Source: an uncultured Candidatus Nitrosopumilus sp.
GTDB lineage: Archaea > Thermoproteota > Nitrososphaeria > Nitrososphaerales > Nitrosopumilaceae
DNA length: 64,000 nucleotides
NCBI GenBank assembly: GCA_951812645.1
Contig: CATOSM010000001.1
Location: forward strand, 1,777,560-1,841,559
Direction: 5' to 3'
Shown here: positions 1 to 9,226 of the stretch, one piece after another
Numbering within the stretch: the first letter of the stretch is position 1
How the letters are laid out: every line of letters begins with the position of its first letter
Notes under the pieces: generated by a model
Seen by the model: only the letters and a program-made list of their open reading frames with translations
What the model was told of the DNA's origin: nothing
The model's database searches: none
Position numbers and translations under genes: made by a program

Positions 1-675
1 GACTATGATTCATCTGTTAAAAACCTCGAATCAAAAACCATGCAAAACATAAAGCAATTACATCCGCTTCTATGTGGAATCAAACTCAACTTTCATCTAC
101 TTCTTCCATTGGGCGCCAAAGAAATCATGAAAATTAACAAAACTGCCCACAGATATGGATTACAAACTATAGCTGACATCAAACTTAATGATATAGGAAA
201 TACAAACAGGGTGACTGCTGGACATCTATGGGATTTGGGATTTGATGCAGTCATTGCAAATCCGATCATGGGTCTTGACAGCTTAAAAAATCTGGCTAAA
301 TCTGCCCATAAAAACGGGAAAGGCGTGATCACATTGTGTCACATGAGTGCACCTGAGGCTAAACTATCATATGATATGGAAATCAAGACGGGCAAAAAAC
401 AGCAACTGTACCGATTATTTTTGGATTGGGCCCTTGCTGCAAAAGTTGACGGAATCGTAGTCGGTGCAACGTTTCCCAAAGTCATTAAATTCTGTTCTAA
501 AAAAGCAGGAAAAAACATCAGTATCTTTTCACCCGGTGTCGGCACTCAGGGCGGCAGTGCAAACAAAGTAATTTCTTCTGGAACCAATTATCTGATTGTG
601 GGCAGAACAATCCTAAATTCTAAAAACCCTGTAGAAACCGCAAAGGAGTTACAATCCCAGAGTTTAGGAAAGTAG
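1..675 (+). CDS. pyrF: Orotidine 5'-phosphate decarboxylase, 5'-truncated by window edge
   Basis: This enzyme makes UMP from OMP in the last step of pyrimidine synthesis. The frame is open from base 1, so the ATG at 40 is internal and the N-terminal strand with its catalytic lysine region is mostly outside the window. Visible family marks are DIKLNDIGNT near residue 60 (the D-K-x-x-D catalytic loop, here with N at the second acidic place), and SPGVGTQGG and IVGRTI near the C terminus, which bind phosphate. It converges with the Nudix gene and overlaps it by 12 bases. The pyrD-pyrK pair lies 22 kb away, so pyrimidine genes are scattered. Confidence 0.9.
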   Translation, partial: DYDSSVKNLESKTMQNIKQLHPLLCGIKLNFHLLLPLGAKEIMKINKTAHRYGLQTIADIKLNDIGNTNRVTAGHLWDLGFDAVIANPIMGLDSLKNLAKSAHKNGKGVITLCHMSAPEAKLSYDMEIKTGKKQQLYRLFLDWALAAKVDGIVVGATFPKVIKFCSKKAGKNISIFSPGVGTQGGSANKVISSGTNYLIVGRTILNSKNPVETAKELQSQSLGK

Positions 676-1074
676 TGACTGTGCTTTTGTCAGAACTGTT
701 CTGGCATTATCAAATGTGGTCTTTTCCATTGCTGCGTTATAATCCATCCATGTAAAATCTAGATGTTCATGAGAAATTTGCACATCCCTAGTTTTTGTTT
801 CAGCCAAGAAAAATACCACCTTTTTATGGACCAATTCCCCTTGACATTGAAAATCATATTCTATCCATTCTTCAAAACCCTCTACAAGTGAAACGTCTGT
901 AATTCCCGTTTCTTCCTTTGTCTCTCTAATTGCCGTCTCATGAACTGTCTCATCCTTTTCCATTTTACCCTTTACAAAATCCCAGTGTCCCGAAGGATAG
1001 TGCAATAGCAAGAATACGTTTCCAGACTCTTCTTTTCTAAACAACACAATTCCCGCAGATGTCTCTTCAATCAT
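664..1074 (-). CDS. Nudix hydrolase (Ap4A hydrolase-like)
   Basis: This is a small soluble pyrophosphohydrolase of 136 residues, probably cleaving dinucleoside polyphosphates or damaged nucleotides. The Nudix box is complete: G36, E42, R50-E51, E54-E55 and G57. The early segment GHWDFVKGKMEKDE resembles bacterial and archaeal Ap4A hydrolases, but the exact substrate cannot be told from sequence. The start overlaps the end of the upstream uppS gene by four bases, so the two genes are likely co-transcribed and translationally coupled. Confidence 0.85.
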   Translation of the reverse strand: MIEETSAGIVLFRKEESGNVFLLLHYPSGHWDFVKGKMEKDETVHETAIRETKEETGITDVSLVEGFEEWIEYDFQCQGELVHKKVVFFLAETKTRDVQISHEHLDFTWMDYNAAMEKTTFDNARTVLTKAQSLLS

Positions 1075-1814
1075 TTCCCTAACCGTCTCTTCCTTTCTTG
1101 GTATGTCCTAATTGCCCTCATTAAATCTATTTTTCTAAACTCTGGCCAAAAAATATCCATAAATACCAGTTCACTATACGCACTCTGCCACATTAAAAAC
1201 CCGCTCAGTCTTTTTTCTCCCGACGTTCGCAATACCATGTCTGGCGATGATTGTGGCAAATGGGATGTGTACAGGTTTGATTCGATCTCTTTTTTGTTAA
1301 TATCCTCCACATTTAGAGACCCCTCCTTTATCTTCCCTCCTATTTTTTTTACCGCGTCTACTAATTCGTTTTGCCCTCCATACGCAAGTGCAATGTTCAA
1401 AAAATGACTGTCATAGTCTCTTGTCGCACCGTCTAATCTATTTAAAACCTCCTTGATTGATTCGGGCAATAATTCTATTCTTCCAATCCCCTTTACTCTC
1501 ATCTTACTTCTATGGATTCTAGGATCATTGAATAGCTTCTCCAACCGTATTTGTATTAATTCATAAAGGTGCTCTAATTCTTTATCGTCTCTATCGAGAT
1601 TTTCTGCTGAAAGTGCATACAATGTAACAATTTTGATATCGAATTCTTCACACCAGTCAAGAAGGTTTTCTACCGCATCGGCCCCTTTCCAATGCCCCTT
1701 TTTTGGCATTGATAGGTGTCTTTTGGCCCACCTTCTGTTTCCGTCTAAAATTAAAGCAACATGATTTGGAATATCGCCGTGTTGAATTTCGCTTTCTAAC
1801 CTCTTCCCATACAT
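1071..1814 (-). CDS. uppS: Cis-prenyltransferase (polyprenyl diphosphate synthase, UppS family)
   Basis: The enzyme condenses isopentenyl diphosphate onto an allylic primer in cis to make the long polyprenyl diphosphate used as lipid carrier for glycosylation at the membrane. The diagnostic DGNRRWAKR motif sits at residues 24-32 with the catalytic Asp24. The C-terminal RTSGEKRLSGF and SELVFMDIFWPEF motifs that bind diphosphate are also present. At 247 residues the length is normal. In archaea the product feeds N-glycosylation of surface proteins. The Nudix gene follows with a 4-base overlap. Confidence 0.92.
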   Translation of the reverse strand: MYGKRLESEIQHGDIPNHVALILDGNRRWAKRHLSMPKKGHWKGADAVENLLDWCEEFDIKIVTLYALSAENLDRDDKELEHLYELIQIRLEKLFNDPRIHRSKMRVKGIGRIELLPESIKEVLNRLDGATRDYDSHFLNIALAYGGQNELVDAVKKIGGKIKEGSLNVEDINKKEIESNLYTSHLPQSSPDMVLRTSGEKRLSGFLMWQSAYSELVFMDIFWPEFRKIDLMRAIRTYQERKRRLGK

Positions 1815-1922
1815 CTTGTAGAGGCCAGATAGCTGAAAAACTATATCCTTGATCCTACTGATACCTACTCACCATCTGATTGATGTTTAATAGAAGATAT
1901 CAGTGTTTTTCAGAAAATAAAC

Positions 1923-3068
1923 TCAATCTGAAATCATTTCCTGCTCCTTGTGCTTTCTATATTTTTTAAATAGAATTGTTGCTGAAATCAGGGTTGCTGC
2001 CAATCCCCCCAAAAGTGGCGGAATCAAAGTAAGTGAAGGCTCGTCATATATCATAATATTGGTAAACTGCAATATTGTTGGGTACAGTGCCCCTAACACA
2101 ATTATTCTTAGAATGTCACTGATCTGCCTTGGAATCCCTCCTATCCAATTACTTAGTAACGTGCCTGCAAATATCGAGCCCATTCCAATCCATAAAATTG
2201 GCAAGACCCCGGATACAAACTGTCCCACAATCACCTTGTCTGCAATGATGGAAATGAACTGAGTATCTGTTTGAATTAATTGCGAATCAACAGCACTAAT
2301 ACCAGCTGGCACTGATGAAAGAATTAGTAAAACGCCTGCAACCATTGTAAACATTCTGATAAAACCCATCGGAGTTGGTTTTGACCAACTCGACCATGCT
2401 CTGTCAATATCAAAAGCTCTGATTAAAAATGCGCCGCCAAGAATACTTACCAACACTGCAAATATTTCTGCGGTGTAACCAAACACTGTAGCCACACCTC
2501 CAATCAGCAAAAGAATTCCGGGAACGCCCAAAAAGAATTTTGAATATTTTGAATCATATGCAAGCATTTTAAGATATTTGCCAAAAACTGCATAAGAATA
2601 TTCTACACTCCTACTGACCTTCATTACGACACGTTGAACTGAAACAACTGGAAGTACGTTTTGAATTACCGGAATTACGCTTTCATCATCCTCGCCATCA
2701 GATACAATGACTGCGCCATTTGCAGAAAATTTTTCCAATACTTTTCTTGTTTCTGAAAGGATTTTTTCATCTGCCTGTACCCCCCTATCTTTAACTCCTG
2801 CCACTGTTACAACCTCTGCATCGTATCCCTTGCTGATTAAATCCTCATATGTTTTAATTGCAGCAAAAATAGAATTTGAATCTGCATCTTCTGGATCTTC
2901 CAATGCCAGTCTTTGAGCCGCCTCAATACATTCATCCCTCCCGATCACAGGCGTGATAATTCCCGCCTTATCTCCTACATCATCATCCCTATCGATACAA
3001 ATCACTAGCAATCTGTTGGCAGTAGATGCATTCACGTCTTTTTCGACTTTACCTGTTCGTTGAGACAT
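1923..3068 (-). CDS. DUF373 family membrane protein
   Basis: This 381-residue protein belongs to an archaeal membrane family of unknown function. The N-terminal half is soluble and carries LLVICIDRDDDVG near residue 20 and IVSDGEDDESV near residue 120. These acidic clusters resemble a nucleotide- or metal-binding fold. From about residue 165 there are several hydrophobic segments, roughly six, ending in a basic tail (FKKYRKHKEQE). The family assignment rests on the IDRDDD and DGEDDE motifs and the topology. No function is proposed. Confidence 0.75.
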   Translation of the reverse strand: MSQRTGKVEKDVNASTANRLLVICIDRDDDVGDKAGIITPVIGRDECIEAAQRLALEDPEDADSNSIFAAIKTYEDLISKGYDAEVVTVAGVKDRGVQADEKILSETRKVLEKFSANGAVIVSDGEDDESVIPVIQNVLPVVSVQRVVMKVSRSVEYSYAVFGKYLKMLAYDSKYSKFFLGVPGILLLIGGVATVFGYTAEIFAVLVSILGGAFLIRAFDIDRAWSSWSKPTPMGFIRMFTMVAGVLLILSSVPAGISAVDSQLIQTDTQFISIIADKVIVGQFVSGVLPILWIGMGSIFAGTLLSNWIGGIPRQISDILRIIVLGALYPTILQFTNIMIYDEPSLTLIPPLLGGLAATLISATILFKKYRKHKEQEMISD

Positions 3069-3139
3069 TCTGATCTCTTTTACAGAATTGCTTTTTAACG
3101 ATTTCCAACTACTATGAATAGTAAAATTCGGTTTTGAGG

Positions 3140-3640
3140 CTAGCCCGGCCTTGATTCATCAGATGCTTTGACAAATTCTGTTGATTCTGACTTTAATCTG
3201 CCTATTTTTGCCAAGGTTTCACTCATCTCCTCCTCAGTATTTCCGTTTTCAATCATACTGGCTAAAACTTTGGTCTCTGTGATGTACGAATTAAATGATT
3301 TCAAAGCTTCCATGTATTTGATGTAGCTTGTTTGCCACTCTTCTGATGGCTTGGATGTTATAAACTCACTAATCTGTGCGGTAACTTGATCCGACGTAAC
3401 TTCTGTTACTGCAGTATAGTCCTGTGGTGAAATTTCCCCTGTTTGTAGCCTGTTATATTCAATTTCAATCGATTCCTCTAGTACTTCGTGGATATTTTTT
3501 ACCCCATCCAAATAATTTTCATAATCCGACACGACAAAAGTCGTTTCCACATCCTCAGGAATAACCCATGACAAAAAACTTGCACCTGTGATTGCAGCCA
3601 AAATGATTGCTGTAATCGTAATTCCTTTTTTTGACGCCAT
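3140..3640 (-). CDS. Hypothetical membrane-anchored protein
   Basis: The protein has 166 residues with one N-terminal hydrophobic segment (about residues 7-26, GITITAIILAAITGASFLSW). A long, mostly helical, acidic extracellular part follows. The segment works as an anchor or an uncleaved signal. No enzymatic motif is visible. It lies downstream of nothing co-oriented and close to DUF373, separated by about 70 bases, so co-transcription with that gene is possible but unproven. Confidence 0.6.
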   Translation of the reverse strand: MASKKGITITAIILAAITGASFLSWVIPEDVETTFVVSDYENYLDGVKNIHEVLEESIEIEYNRLQTGEISPQDYTAVTEVTSDQVTAQISEFITSKPSEEWQTSYIKYMEALKSFNSYITETKVLASMIENGNTEEEMSETLAKIGRLKSESTEFVKASDESRPG

Positions 3641-3891
3641 TTTGTAATTTTACCCCTAAAGGAGTTTATAATTGATAATAATCGTTCAAACTCATATCTC
3701 TTAAACAAATATTGAAAAAACATATCTTGATATGCCATTTAACTCATATCCTTCCATTTTCCCCTTATTCCCTTTGGATATTAACAAAATTCCTTTTTTG
3801 ATGCCTAAAAAAAATTTACGCACGTCTAGTCTATAGTGAAATAATTTTCACAGCCTCTGCCTAAATACCACCAAGTTTGACAAATTTCATA

Positions 3892-4038
3892 ATGGTTCAA
3901 GCATATTGCGTAAAATGCAGAGCAAAAAGGGATATCAAAGATCCCAAAGAGACCACACTGAAAAACGGGCGTCCTGCAGTAAAAGGCACATGCCCAACAT
4001 GTGGTACTAACGTCTTCCGCATAGGAAAGATGGAATAG
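3892..4038 (+). CDS. Small zinc-ribbon protein (DUF5679-like)
   Basis: This 48-residue protein begins MVQAYCVKCR and ends CPTCGTNVFRIGKME. Two CxxC knuckles (C6-C9 and C34-C37) flank a basic loop, which is the layout of the DUF5679 family common in archaea. Such proteins usually bind nucleic acid or partner with the ribosome, but the role is unknown. The ATG follows an AT-rich region, and the gene stands just upstream of the eif2b block in the same direction. Confidence 0.75.
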   Translation: MVQAYCVKCRAKRDIKDPKETTLKNGRPAVKGTCPTCGTNVFRIGKME

Positions 4039-4108
4039 CCTCAAACAAGGTTCCACACGATTTCTCTTTTTCAAAACCCATATAGGGTCTACCATACACT
4101 ATTTTTCA

Positions 4109-4531
4109 GTGACCAAAGCAGATTACGAAAACTTGCTAAAACGTATTCAGGACAAGCTAGGCGATGCAGACAAGGAATCCCAAACTAGGTTTGAACTTCC
4201 TATCGTAGATGTAATGTGGGAAGGACAGAAGACATTTTTACGAAATTTCTCAGAATTCCCAAAAGTTTTACGCAGAGATCCTGACAAAGTACTGCAATAC
4301 CTTTCAAAGGAATTTGCCGTTCCTGCAGAAAGGCTCGGGGATAAAGCAATGTTTGTCGGAAGAAGAGCACCTGATGATTTTACGAGATTATTTCAAATTT
4401 ACGTAAAAGACTATCTTGAATGTCCGACATGTAAAAGTCCCGATACAAAAATCCTCAAAGAAAATAGAATATCTTTTTTGATTTGTGAAGCATGCGGCGC
4501 AAAATCTACTTTGAAAGGTAAATATGCGTAA
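4109..4531 (+). CDS. eif2b: Translation initiation factor aIF2 subunit beta
   Basis: The beta subunit of aIF2 helps the gamma subunit deliver initiator Met-tRNA to the small ribosomal subunit. The 140-residue protein has the central core with the segment TFLRNFSEFPKVLRRDPDKV. It ends in a zinc ribbon with C105-x2-C108 and C126-x2-C129. The start is GTG at 4109. It begins a co-directional block (eif2b, DUF424, rio1, KH, top6B, top6A) with touching or overlapping ends, so an operon for translation and ribosome assembly is likely. Confidence 0.93.
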   Translation: MTKADYENLLKRIQDKLGDADKESQTRFELPIVDVMWEGQKTFLRNFSEFPKVLRRDPDKVLQYLSKEFAVPAERLGDKAMFVGRRAPDDFTRLFQIYVKDYLECPTCKSPDTKILKENRISFLICEACGAKSTLKGKYA

Positions 4532-4827
4532 TGCAATTTGCAATACGATCTGCTAACTATCAAGACCAATCCATGCTAAATATCTGTGATGCTGATTTGG
4601 TGGGGAAAAAAATCACCGAAGGAGAGTTAACTATGAACATTACTGAAGGCTGTTATTGTGAAAGATTTGTTGAAAAAGACGAAGCTGAACTACTGCTAAA
4701 AAACTCTTCAATCATAAACATGGCAGGAAAAGAAACAGTCTCTTTGTCTCTAAAACTTGGAATTGGATCTGAAAATGCTGTTAAGACAGTCTCTGACATT
4801 CCGTTCTTAATAATATTTAACATGTAA
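4531..4827 (+). CDS. DUF424 family protein
   Basis: This 98-residue protein carries the features of DUF424: an early CDADLVGKKITEGEL segment, a central acidic stretch, and INMAGKETVSLSLKLGI followed by a hydrophobic end. The family is archaeal and often sits beside aIF2-beta or exosome genes, which is also the case here, as its ATG touches the eif2b stop codon. The biochemical role is unknown. The context suggests a role in translation or RNA metabolism. Confidence 0.8.
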   Translation: MQFAIRSANYQDQSMLNICDADLVGKKITEGELTMNITEGCYCERFVEKDEAELLLKNSSIINMAGKETVSLSLKLGIGSENAVKTVSDIPFLIIFNM

Positions 4828-4911
4828 AATCTCTCCAATCGCTTTTATCTTCGCAAAAATTTTCCGTTTGTAATAGCAATATCTTTTATCTAGTGGGAGA
4901 ATCTCTATTCA

Positions 4912-5691
4912 TTGACTGACATACTTGGTAAAAAATTGGAATCTAAAATTGACAACCGATTAAATTCTAAACGCAAACGAGTTGAATTGGAAGATGGTTT
5001 CAAAAAGGGCAAAGTCGTCAATGAAGTTTTAGACAAGCCTACTGTGATGACATTATACAAAATGATTAAAGATCATATCATTGCGTATGTTAATGGCAGT
5101 GTCAGTGCGGGAAAAGAATCAGTCCTCTTCTGGGGAGTTGATGAAAACGATTCAAACGTCGCATTGAAAATCTATCTGGTCAGCACTTCCAATTTTAAAA
5201 AACGCGAGCCTTACATTTTAGGTGATCCCAGGTTCTCTCACGTCAAAAAAGGCACAAAAAATCTGGTTTATCTTTGGGCAAAAAAGGAATTTCGAAATCT
5301 GACCCAGTGCCATGATGCTGGAATACCTGTTCCTAGGCCTTTACACGTGGCAAATAACGTTCTGGCCATGGAATTTGTTGGCAGTGATGGCGCCCCGGCC
5401 AAATCCTTACTATGTTCTCAAGTAGACAAAAATGACTATTCTCAAGCTATCGCTATCATTGAAGACCTTTACAAAAAAGCAAAATTGGTTCATGGTGATT
5501 TTTCAGAATACAATATTTTTAAAACTGAAAATGGTTTGGTGGTTTTTGATCTAGGTTCTGGAGTTGATCTCAGACATCCAAATGCCCAAGAATTCCTTAA
5601 GCGGGATATCAATAACATTCGAAGGTTCTTCGACAAAAGGGGAATTCCTGTTGAAGATCCAGGCAAAATTTTTGGGGACATTGTCAAATGA
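4912..5691 (+). CDS. rio1: RIO1-type serine/threonine protein kinase
   Basis: RIO kinases act in late maturation of the small ribosomal subunit, using an ATP-binding fold without the usual activation loop. In this 259-residue protein, ALKIYLVS carries the ATP-anchoring Lys. LVHGDFSEYNIF near residue 195 is the catalytic loop (HGDxSxxN), and VVFDLGSGV carries the metal-binding Asp. The N terminus is charged and lacks a clear winged helix of RIO2 type, which favours RIO1. The stop overlaps the start of the KH gene by four bases, a fitting partner since both act on pre-18S/16S rRNA. Confidence 0.9.
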   Translation: MTDILGKKLESKIDNRLNSKRKRVELEDGFKKGKVVNEVLDKPTVMTLYKMIKDHIIAYVNGSVSAGKESVLFWGVDENDSNVALKIYLVSTSNFKKREPYILGDPRFSHVKKGTKNLVYLWAKKEFRNLTQCHDAGIPVPRPLHVANNVLAMEFVGSDGAPAKSLLCSQVDKNDYSQAIAIIEDLYKKAKLVHGDFSEYNIFKTENGLVVFDLGSGVDLRHPNAQEFLKRDINNIRRFFDKRGIPVEDPGKIFGDIVK

Positions 5692-6260
5692 GCTTTGAAA
5701 AATTGATTCGAATCCCAAATGATCGAATTGCGGTATTGATTGGAAAATCAGGCAATGTGAAATCAAAAATTGAAACTGCCTGTCATGTTAGCTTGGATAT
5801 TGACGGCGATACCGGGGAAGTTTTTATAAAATCTACTGGAGACGTTGAAAAGATCCAGCCCTTTAAAGCAATTGAAATTGTTACTGCAATCGGTAGGGGT
5901 TTTTCACCTGAGAATGCAATGACCCTGTTAAAAGGAGAAAGCGCGTTACACGTTATGGATCTTCGAGAATTTGCAGGAAAGTCCAACGCCAATGTTGAAA
6001 GGATAAAAGGGAGGATCATTGGAGAGGGTGGTAGGGCAAGACGTAATATGGAAAATCTTAGCGGTACCCATATCTCGGTTTATGGAAAAACCGTTTCAAT
6101 TATTGGCGATTCAAGCAGGTTACGTTTAGCAGTCGATGCAATTTCTTCAATTTCAAGCGGAAGCAATCATGGTCCAGTTTATAATAAATTAGAAGCTGCC
6201 AACAGAAAAGAAAAGCAAGAAAAAATGAAATTATGGGAAGATCAAGATGTCGTCTATTAA
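5688..6260 (+). CDS. KH-domain RNA-processing protein (Pno1/Dim2-like)
   Basis: This 190-residue protein has two KH domains. The first has the loop IGKSGNVKSKIE near residue 20, and the second has RIIGEGGRARRNME near residue 110. The pair resembles eukaryotic Pno1/Dim2, which helps Dim1/KsgA and RIO kinase mature the 3' end of small-subunit rRNA. The coupling to rio1 (ATGA overlap) supports this. The end is charged and lysine-rich. The next gene, top6B, starts 14 bases before the stop. Confidence 0.88.
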   Translation: MSFEKLIRIPNDRIAVLIGKSGNVKSKIETACHVSLDIDGDTGEVFIKSTGDVEKIQPFKAIEIVTAIGRGFSPENAMTLLKGESALHVMDLREFAGKSNANVERIKGRIIGEGGRARRNMENLSGTHISVYGKTVSIIGDSSRLRLAVDAISSISSGSNHGPVYNKLEAANRKEKQEKMKLWEDQDVVY

Positions 6261-8118
6261 AGAAAAATTCAATCAGATTTCTCCAAGTGAGTTCTTTTAC
6301 AGTAATCGTGATTTGGCTGGATTTAGTAATCCGACAAGATCACTGTATACTGCCGTAAGAGAATTTGTTGAAAATGCCTTGGATGCATGTGATCAAAAAG
6401 GCATTCTTCCGGACGTACATCTGACAATTAAGGCAGTAGAGCCCGAAAAACCCGATCCCAAGCCCTATGTTCTAACTGTAAAGGACAACGGACCTGGAAT
6501 TGACGCTGAACACATTCCATTGGCTTTTGGAACCGTCTTGTATGGTTCCAAATTTGGATTAAAACAGGCAAGAGGAATGTTTGGACTTGGTGCCACAATG
6601 GCAATTCTTTATGGACAAATCACAACTAACAAACCAGTTGCAGTCAAAAGTTCTTCAGATGGTGAGATTCAGAATCAATTTGAAATATTGCTGGATATTC
6701 AAAAAAATAAACCTGTGATTGTCAAGCATACAACTAAGCAAGTTTCAAAAAAGGGTTTGTCTGTAAGTATCTGTTTGGAGGGGGATTATTCTAAAGCAGG
6801 CAACAAAATACGTGATTATGTCTATGAAACGTCCTTGATTACGCCATACGCTTCGATTACTTTTGATGATCCTAAGGGGCAAAAATTCAGTCATCCTAGA
6901 TTTGTAAAAGAAATCCCGCCGCCGCCAACAATAATCCGACCCCACCCTCACGGTATTGACGTTGAACGGATTAGAAGAATGATTGTCGAATCCCAATTTG
7001 AAATCCCAGCCATTGACGATGCAATGATTGAAAAAGTCAGAAAAGATTTGGGCCTGTCAAAGAAAAACCTTAGCTTTGCAGCCATAATGGATAAAGCAAA
7101 GAGAAAATGGAAAACCCTTTCACGTCCGGTTAGGGTTGTAATCGCTCTAATGTCTTTTCTAAAAATGGATTTTGAAAAACTAAATAAAATTAGAATTGAA
7201 GATCTTGACGTGCCTAACAGAACACTGACCTATTGGGATTTTGGCGATTCGCAATCTAAGTCAGTCGACATGGATCCTGAAAGTCAATACTATAAGCAAT
7301 TAACAAATACAGTTCAAGGCGAACCGCTGACTACATTTTTGACTAAGCGCTTTCAGCGTGTGGGGCCTACCACTGCAGTCAAATTTGCAGAGTTTGCAAA
7401 ATTCAAACCAGAGAAACGAATGGGTACGTTGACAAATCAGGAATTAGTTCACCTGAGTGACTCTCTTCAGAAATTTGATGACTTTATGGCCCCTGATTCC
7501 AGCTGTCTGGCTCCTTTGGGTGAGTGTCCTTTGGAAAAAGGAATCAAGAAGTTCTTCAGCCCTGACTTTACTGCCGTAGTTCAGCGTCCGGCCTCGGCCT
7601 ATTCCGGATTTCCATTTATTATTGAAATGGGTATTGCTTATGGCGGTGACATCAAATCAGGAGGGCCCCATGTTTACCGCTATGCAAACAGAATTCCTCT
7701 GCTGTATGACGAAGGAAGCGACGTAGTTTTGAAAGTAGTCAACGATACTGATTGGGGCAGGTACAAGGTAAAAGGGGATCCCCCGTTCATCATCGTCTCC
7801 CACATCTGCTCTACAAGAATCCCGTACAAGACAGCAGGCAAAGAAAACGTTGCCGACAGGCAGGAAATAGAACGTGAATTGAGATTAGGATTGCAGTTCC
7901 TATCTCGGAAATTGGCAGCATACATGTCAAAAAGAGGACAGGCTGACATGGCAAAAAAGAGGGCAAATCTGTACGCAAAATATCTCCCATTAATCGCAGA
8001 ATTTTGTACAGAGCTTGCTGGAAAGAAAAAGGAACCTAATTATCAGAAGATATTAGATGAACATGCAGCTGAATCTAAAAAACCGCTAGAAGGGGAGAAA
8101 GAAGTTGAAAACAAGTAG
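6247..8118 (+). CDS. top6B: DNA topoisomerase VI subunit B
   Basis: The ATPase subunit of the type IIB topoisomerase clamps DNA so that subunit A can cut and pass a second duplex. Of the GHKL ATPase motifs, EFVENALDACD (N-box) lies near residue 40, VKDNGPGID near residue 77 and GMFGLGATMA near residue 105. The transducer domain and the H2TH region follow. The 623-residue length is normal for archaeal subunits with a C-terminal extension. It overlaps top6A by 14 bases, as is typical of archaeal B-A operons. Confidence 0.96.
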   Translation: MSSIKEKFNQISPSEFFYSNRDLAGFSNPTRSLYTAVREFVENALDACDQKGILPDVHLTIKAVEPEKPDPKPYVLTVKDNGPGIDAEHIPLAFGTVLYGSKFGLKQARGMFGLGATMAILYGQITTNKPVAVKSSSDGEIQNQFEILLDIQKNKPVIVKHTTKQVSKKGLSVSICLEGDYSKAGNKIRDYVYETSLITPYASITFDDPKGQKFSHPRFVKEIPPPPTIIRPHPHGIDVERIRRMIVESQFEIPAIDDAMIEKVRKDLGLSKKNLSFAAIMDKAKRKWKTLSRPVRVVIALMSFLKMDFEKLNKIRIEDLDVPNRTLTYWDFGDSQSKSVDMDPESQYYKQLTNTVQGEPLTTFLTKRFQRVGPTTAVKFAEFAKFKPEKRMGTLTNQELVHLSDSLQKFDDFMAPDSSCLAPLGECPLEKGIKKFFSPDFTAVVQRPASAYSGFPFIIEMGIAYGGDIKSGGPHVYRYANRIPLLYDEGSDVVLKVVNDTDWGRYKVKGDPPFIIVSHICSTRIPYKTAGKENVADRQEIERELRLGLQFLSRKLAAYMSKRGQADMAKKRANLYAKYLPLIAEFCTELAGKKKEPNYQKILDEHAAESKKPLEGEKEVENK

Positions 8119-9226
8119 GAAAGAAGAAAAGAAAATCAAAGAACGTAGCAAAAAGGCCGAAGAAAAGCAAAAAAGTATTCTTGAAATGCTAAAAAGCCAC
8201 GGTGCGACCATTTACGACGATCTAAACAACGGACAATTCCCGAAATTCTCTATTCCTAGCAGGTCTGTAGGCAACATAGTTTACGATAAAAAACTCCGGC
8301 AATACATTCTGGGGACTAATGCAGGCGTTCGCAGCTCAAGGAATTCTGCACAATTAAGGTCGTTTACACAACTAATGTGGCTTGCATTTTTTGCAAACAG
8401 ACTGACTCATGAAAAGAAATCCTCCACGTTAAGAGACGTGTATTATTCTTCACAAGCATTCGCTATAGAATTTGACGACCAATCTGAATCTGACAACATT
8501 ATTGTTGACTTGGAGGCTGTCACCGCAAGACCCAGAGAGGATTTCCATATATTTCCTGAGGAAAGAAGTTCAATTTTCGGTGATTTGAATATCGAATATA
8601 CTATACCTGGATATGAAGGAAAAACTATGAATCTATCAAATCACCCTGATGGCTATTCCATTGGTCCCAGTCTTACTACCGCTGAATTGGTTGATACCAG
8701 CGCGGAAATTGTTATTGCAATTGAAAAAGGTGGTCTTTTTACAAGATTTGTCGAAGAACAAGTTGACAAAAAATTCAAATCCATAATTATCAACACTGGT
8801 GGACAGGCACCACGTTCAACGCGAACTTTGTTAAAGCGACTACATGACGAAATGGGATTGCCTGTTATCGTTCTTACTGATGGCGATGTGTACGGAGAAC
8901 ACATTGCAATGGTTATAAAATCCGGCTCGGCTAATGCCGCACATCTTAGAGAATTAACGGTGCCTGACGCAAAGTGGGTAGGTGTATGGGCCACTGACAT
9001 TGAAAAATATAAACTTCCGACCATTCCTATGACTGAATCCGACATCAAGAGATGTTATGATCTTCAAAAAGATCCTAGATATGAGGACGGTATCTGGAAA
9101 AAAGAACTTGACGTGTTTTTACGATTAAAAAGAAAGGCAGAACTAGAGGCATTTTCAAAATATGGCCTAACAAACATTACTGACAAATATCTGCCACAAA
9201 AATTAGAATTGGCAAAAAGCCTTTAG
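8105..9226 (+). CDS. top6A: DNA topoisomerase VI subunit A (Spo11 family)
   Basis: This is the DNA-cleaving subunit. The catalytic tyrosine lies in TLRDVYYSSQAF near residue 105 of the winged-helix (5Y-CAP) domain. The Toprim domain shows IAIEKGG with its glutamate and VLTDGDVYGEH with the D-x-D metal ligand pair. The start is TTG inside the end of top6B, so the two subunits are made from one message. At 373 residues the length is normal. The stop abuts the convergent gene at 9227 with no gap. Confidence 0.96.
   Translation: MKTSRKEEKKIKERSKKAEEKQKSILEMLKSHGATIYDDLNNGQFPKFSIPSRSVGNIVYDKKLRQYILGTNAGVRSSRNSAQLRSFTQLMWLAFFANRLTHEKKSSTLRDVYYSSQAFAIEFDDQSESDNIIVDLEAVTARPREDFHIFPEERSSIFGDLNIEYTIPGYEGKTMNLSNHPDGYSIGPSLTTAELVDTSAEIVIAIEKGGLFTRFVEEQVDKKFKSIIINTGGQAPRSTRTLLKRLHDEMGLPVIVLTDGDVYGEHIAMVIKSGSANAAHLRELTVPDAKWVGVWATDIEKYKLPTIPMTESDIKRCYDLQKDPRYEDGIWKKELDVFLRLKRKAELEAFSKYGLTNITDKYLPQKLELAKSL

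Noticed and set aside
3499-4095. Two minus-strand frames of 79 and 89 residues around 3500-4095
   Set aside because: They conflict with the 166-residue anchored protein and with the plus-strand zinc-ribbon gene, and show no coding features.
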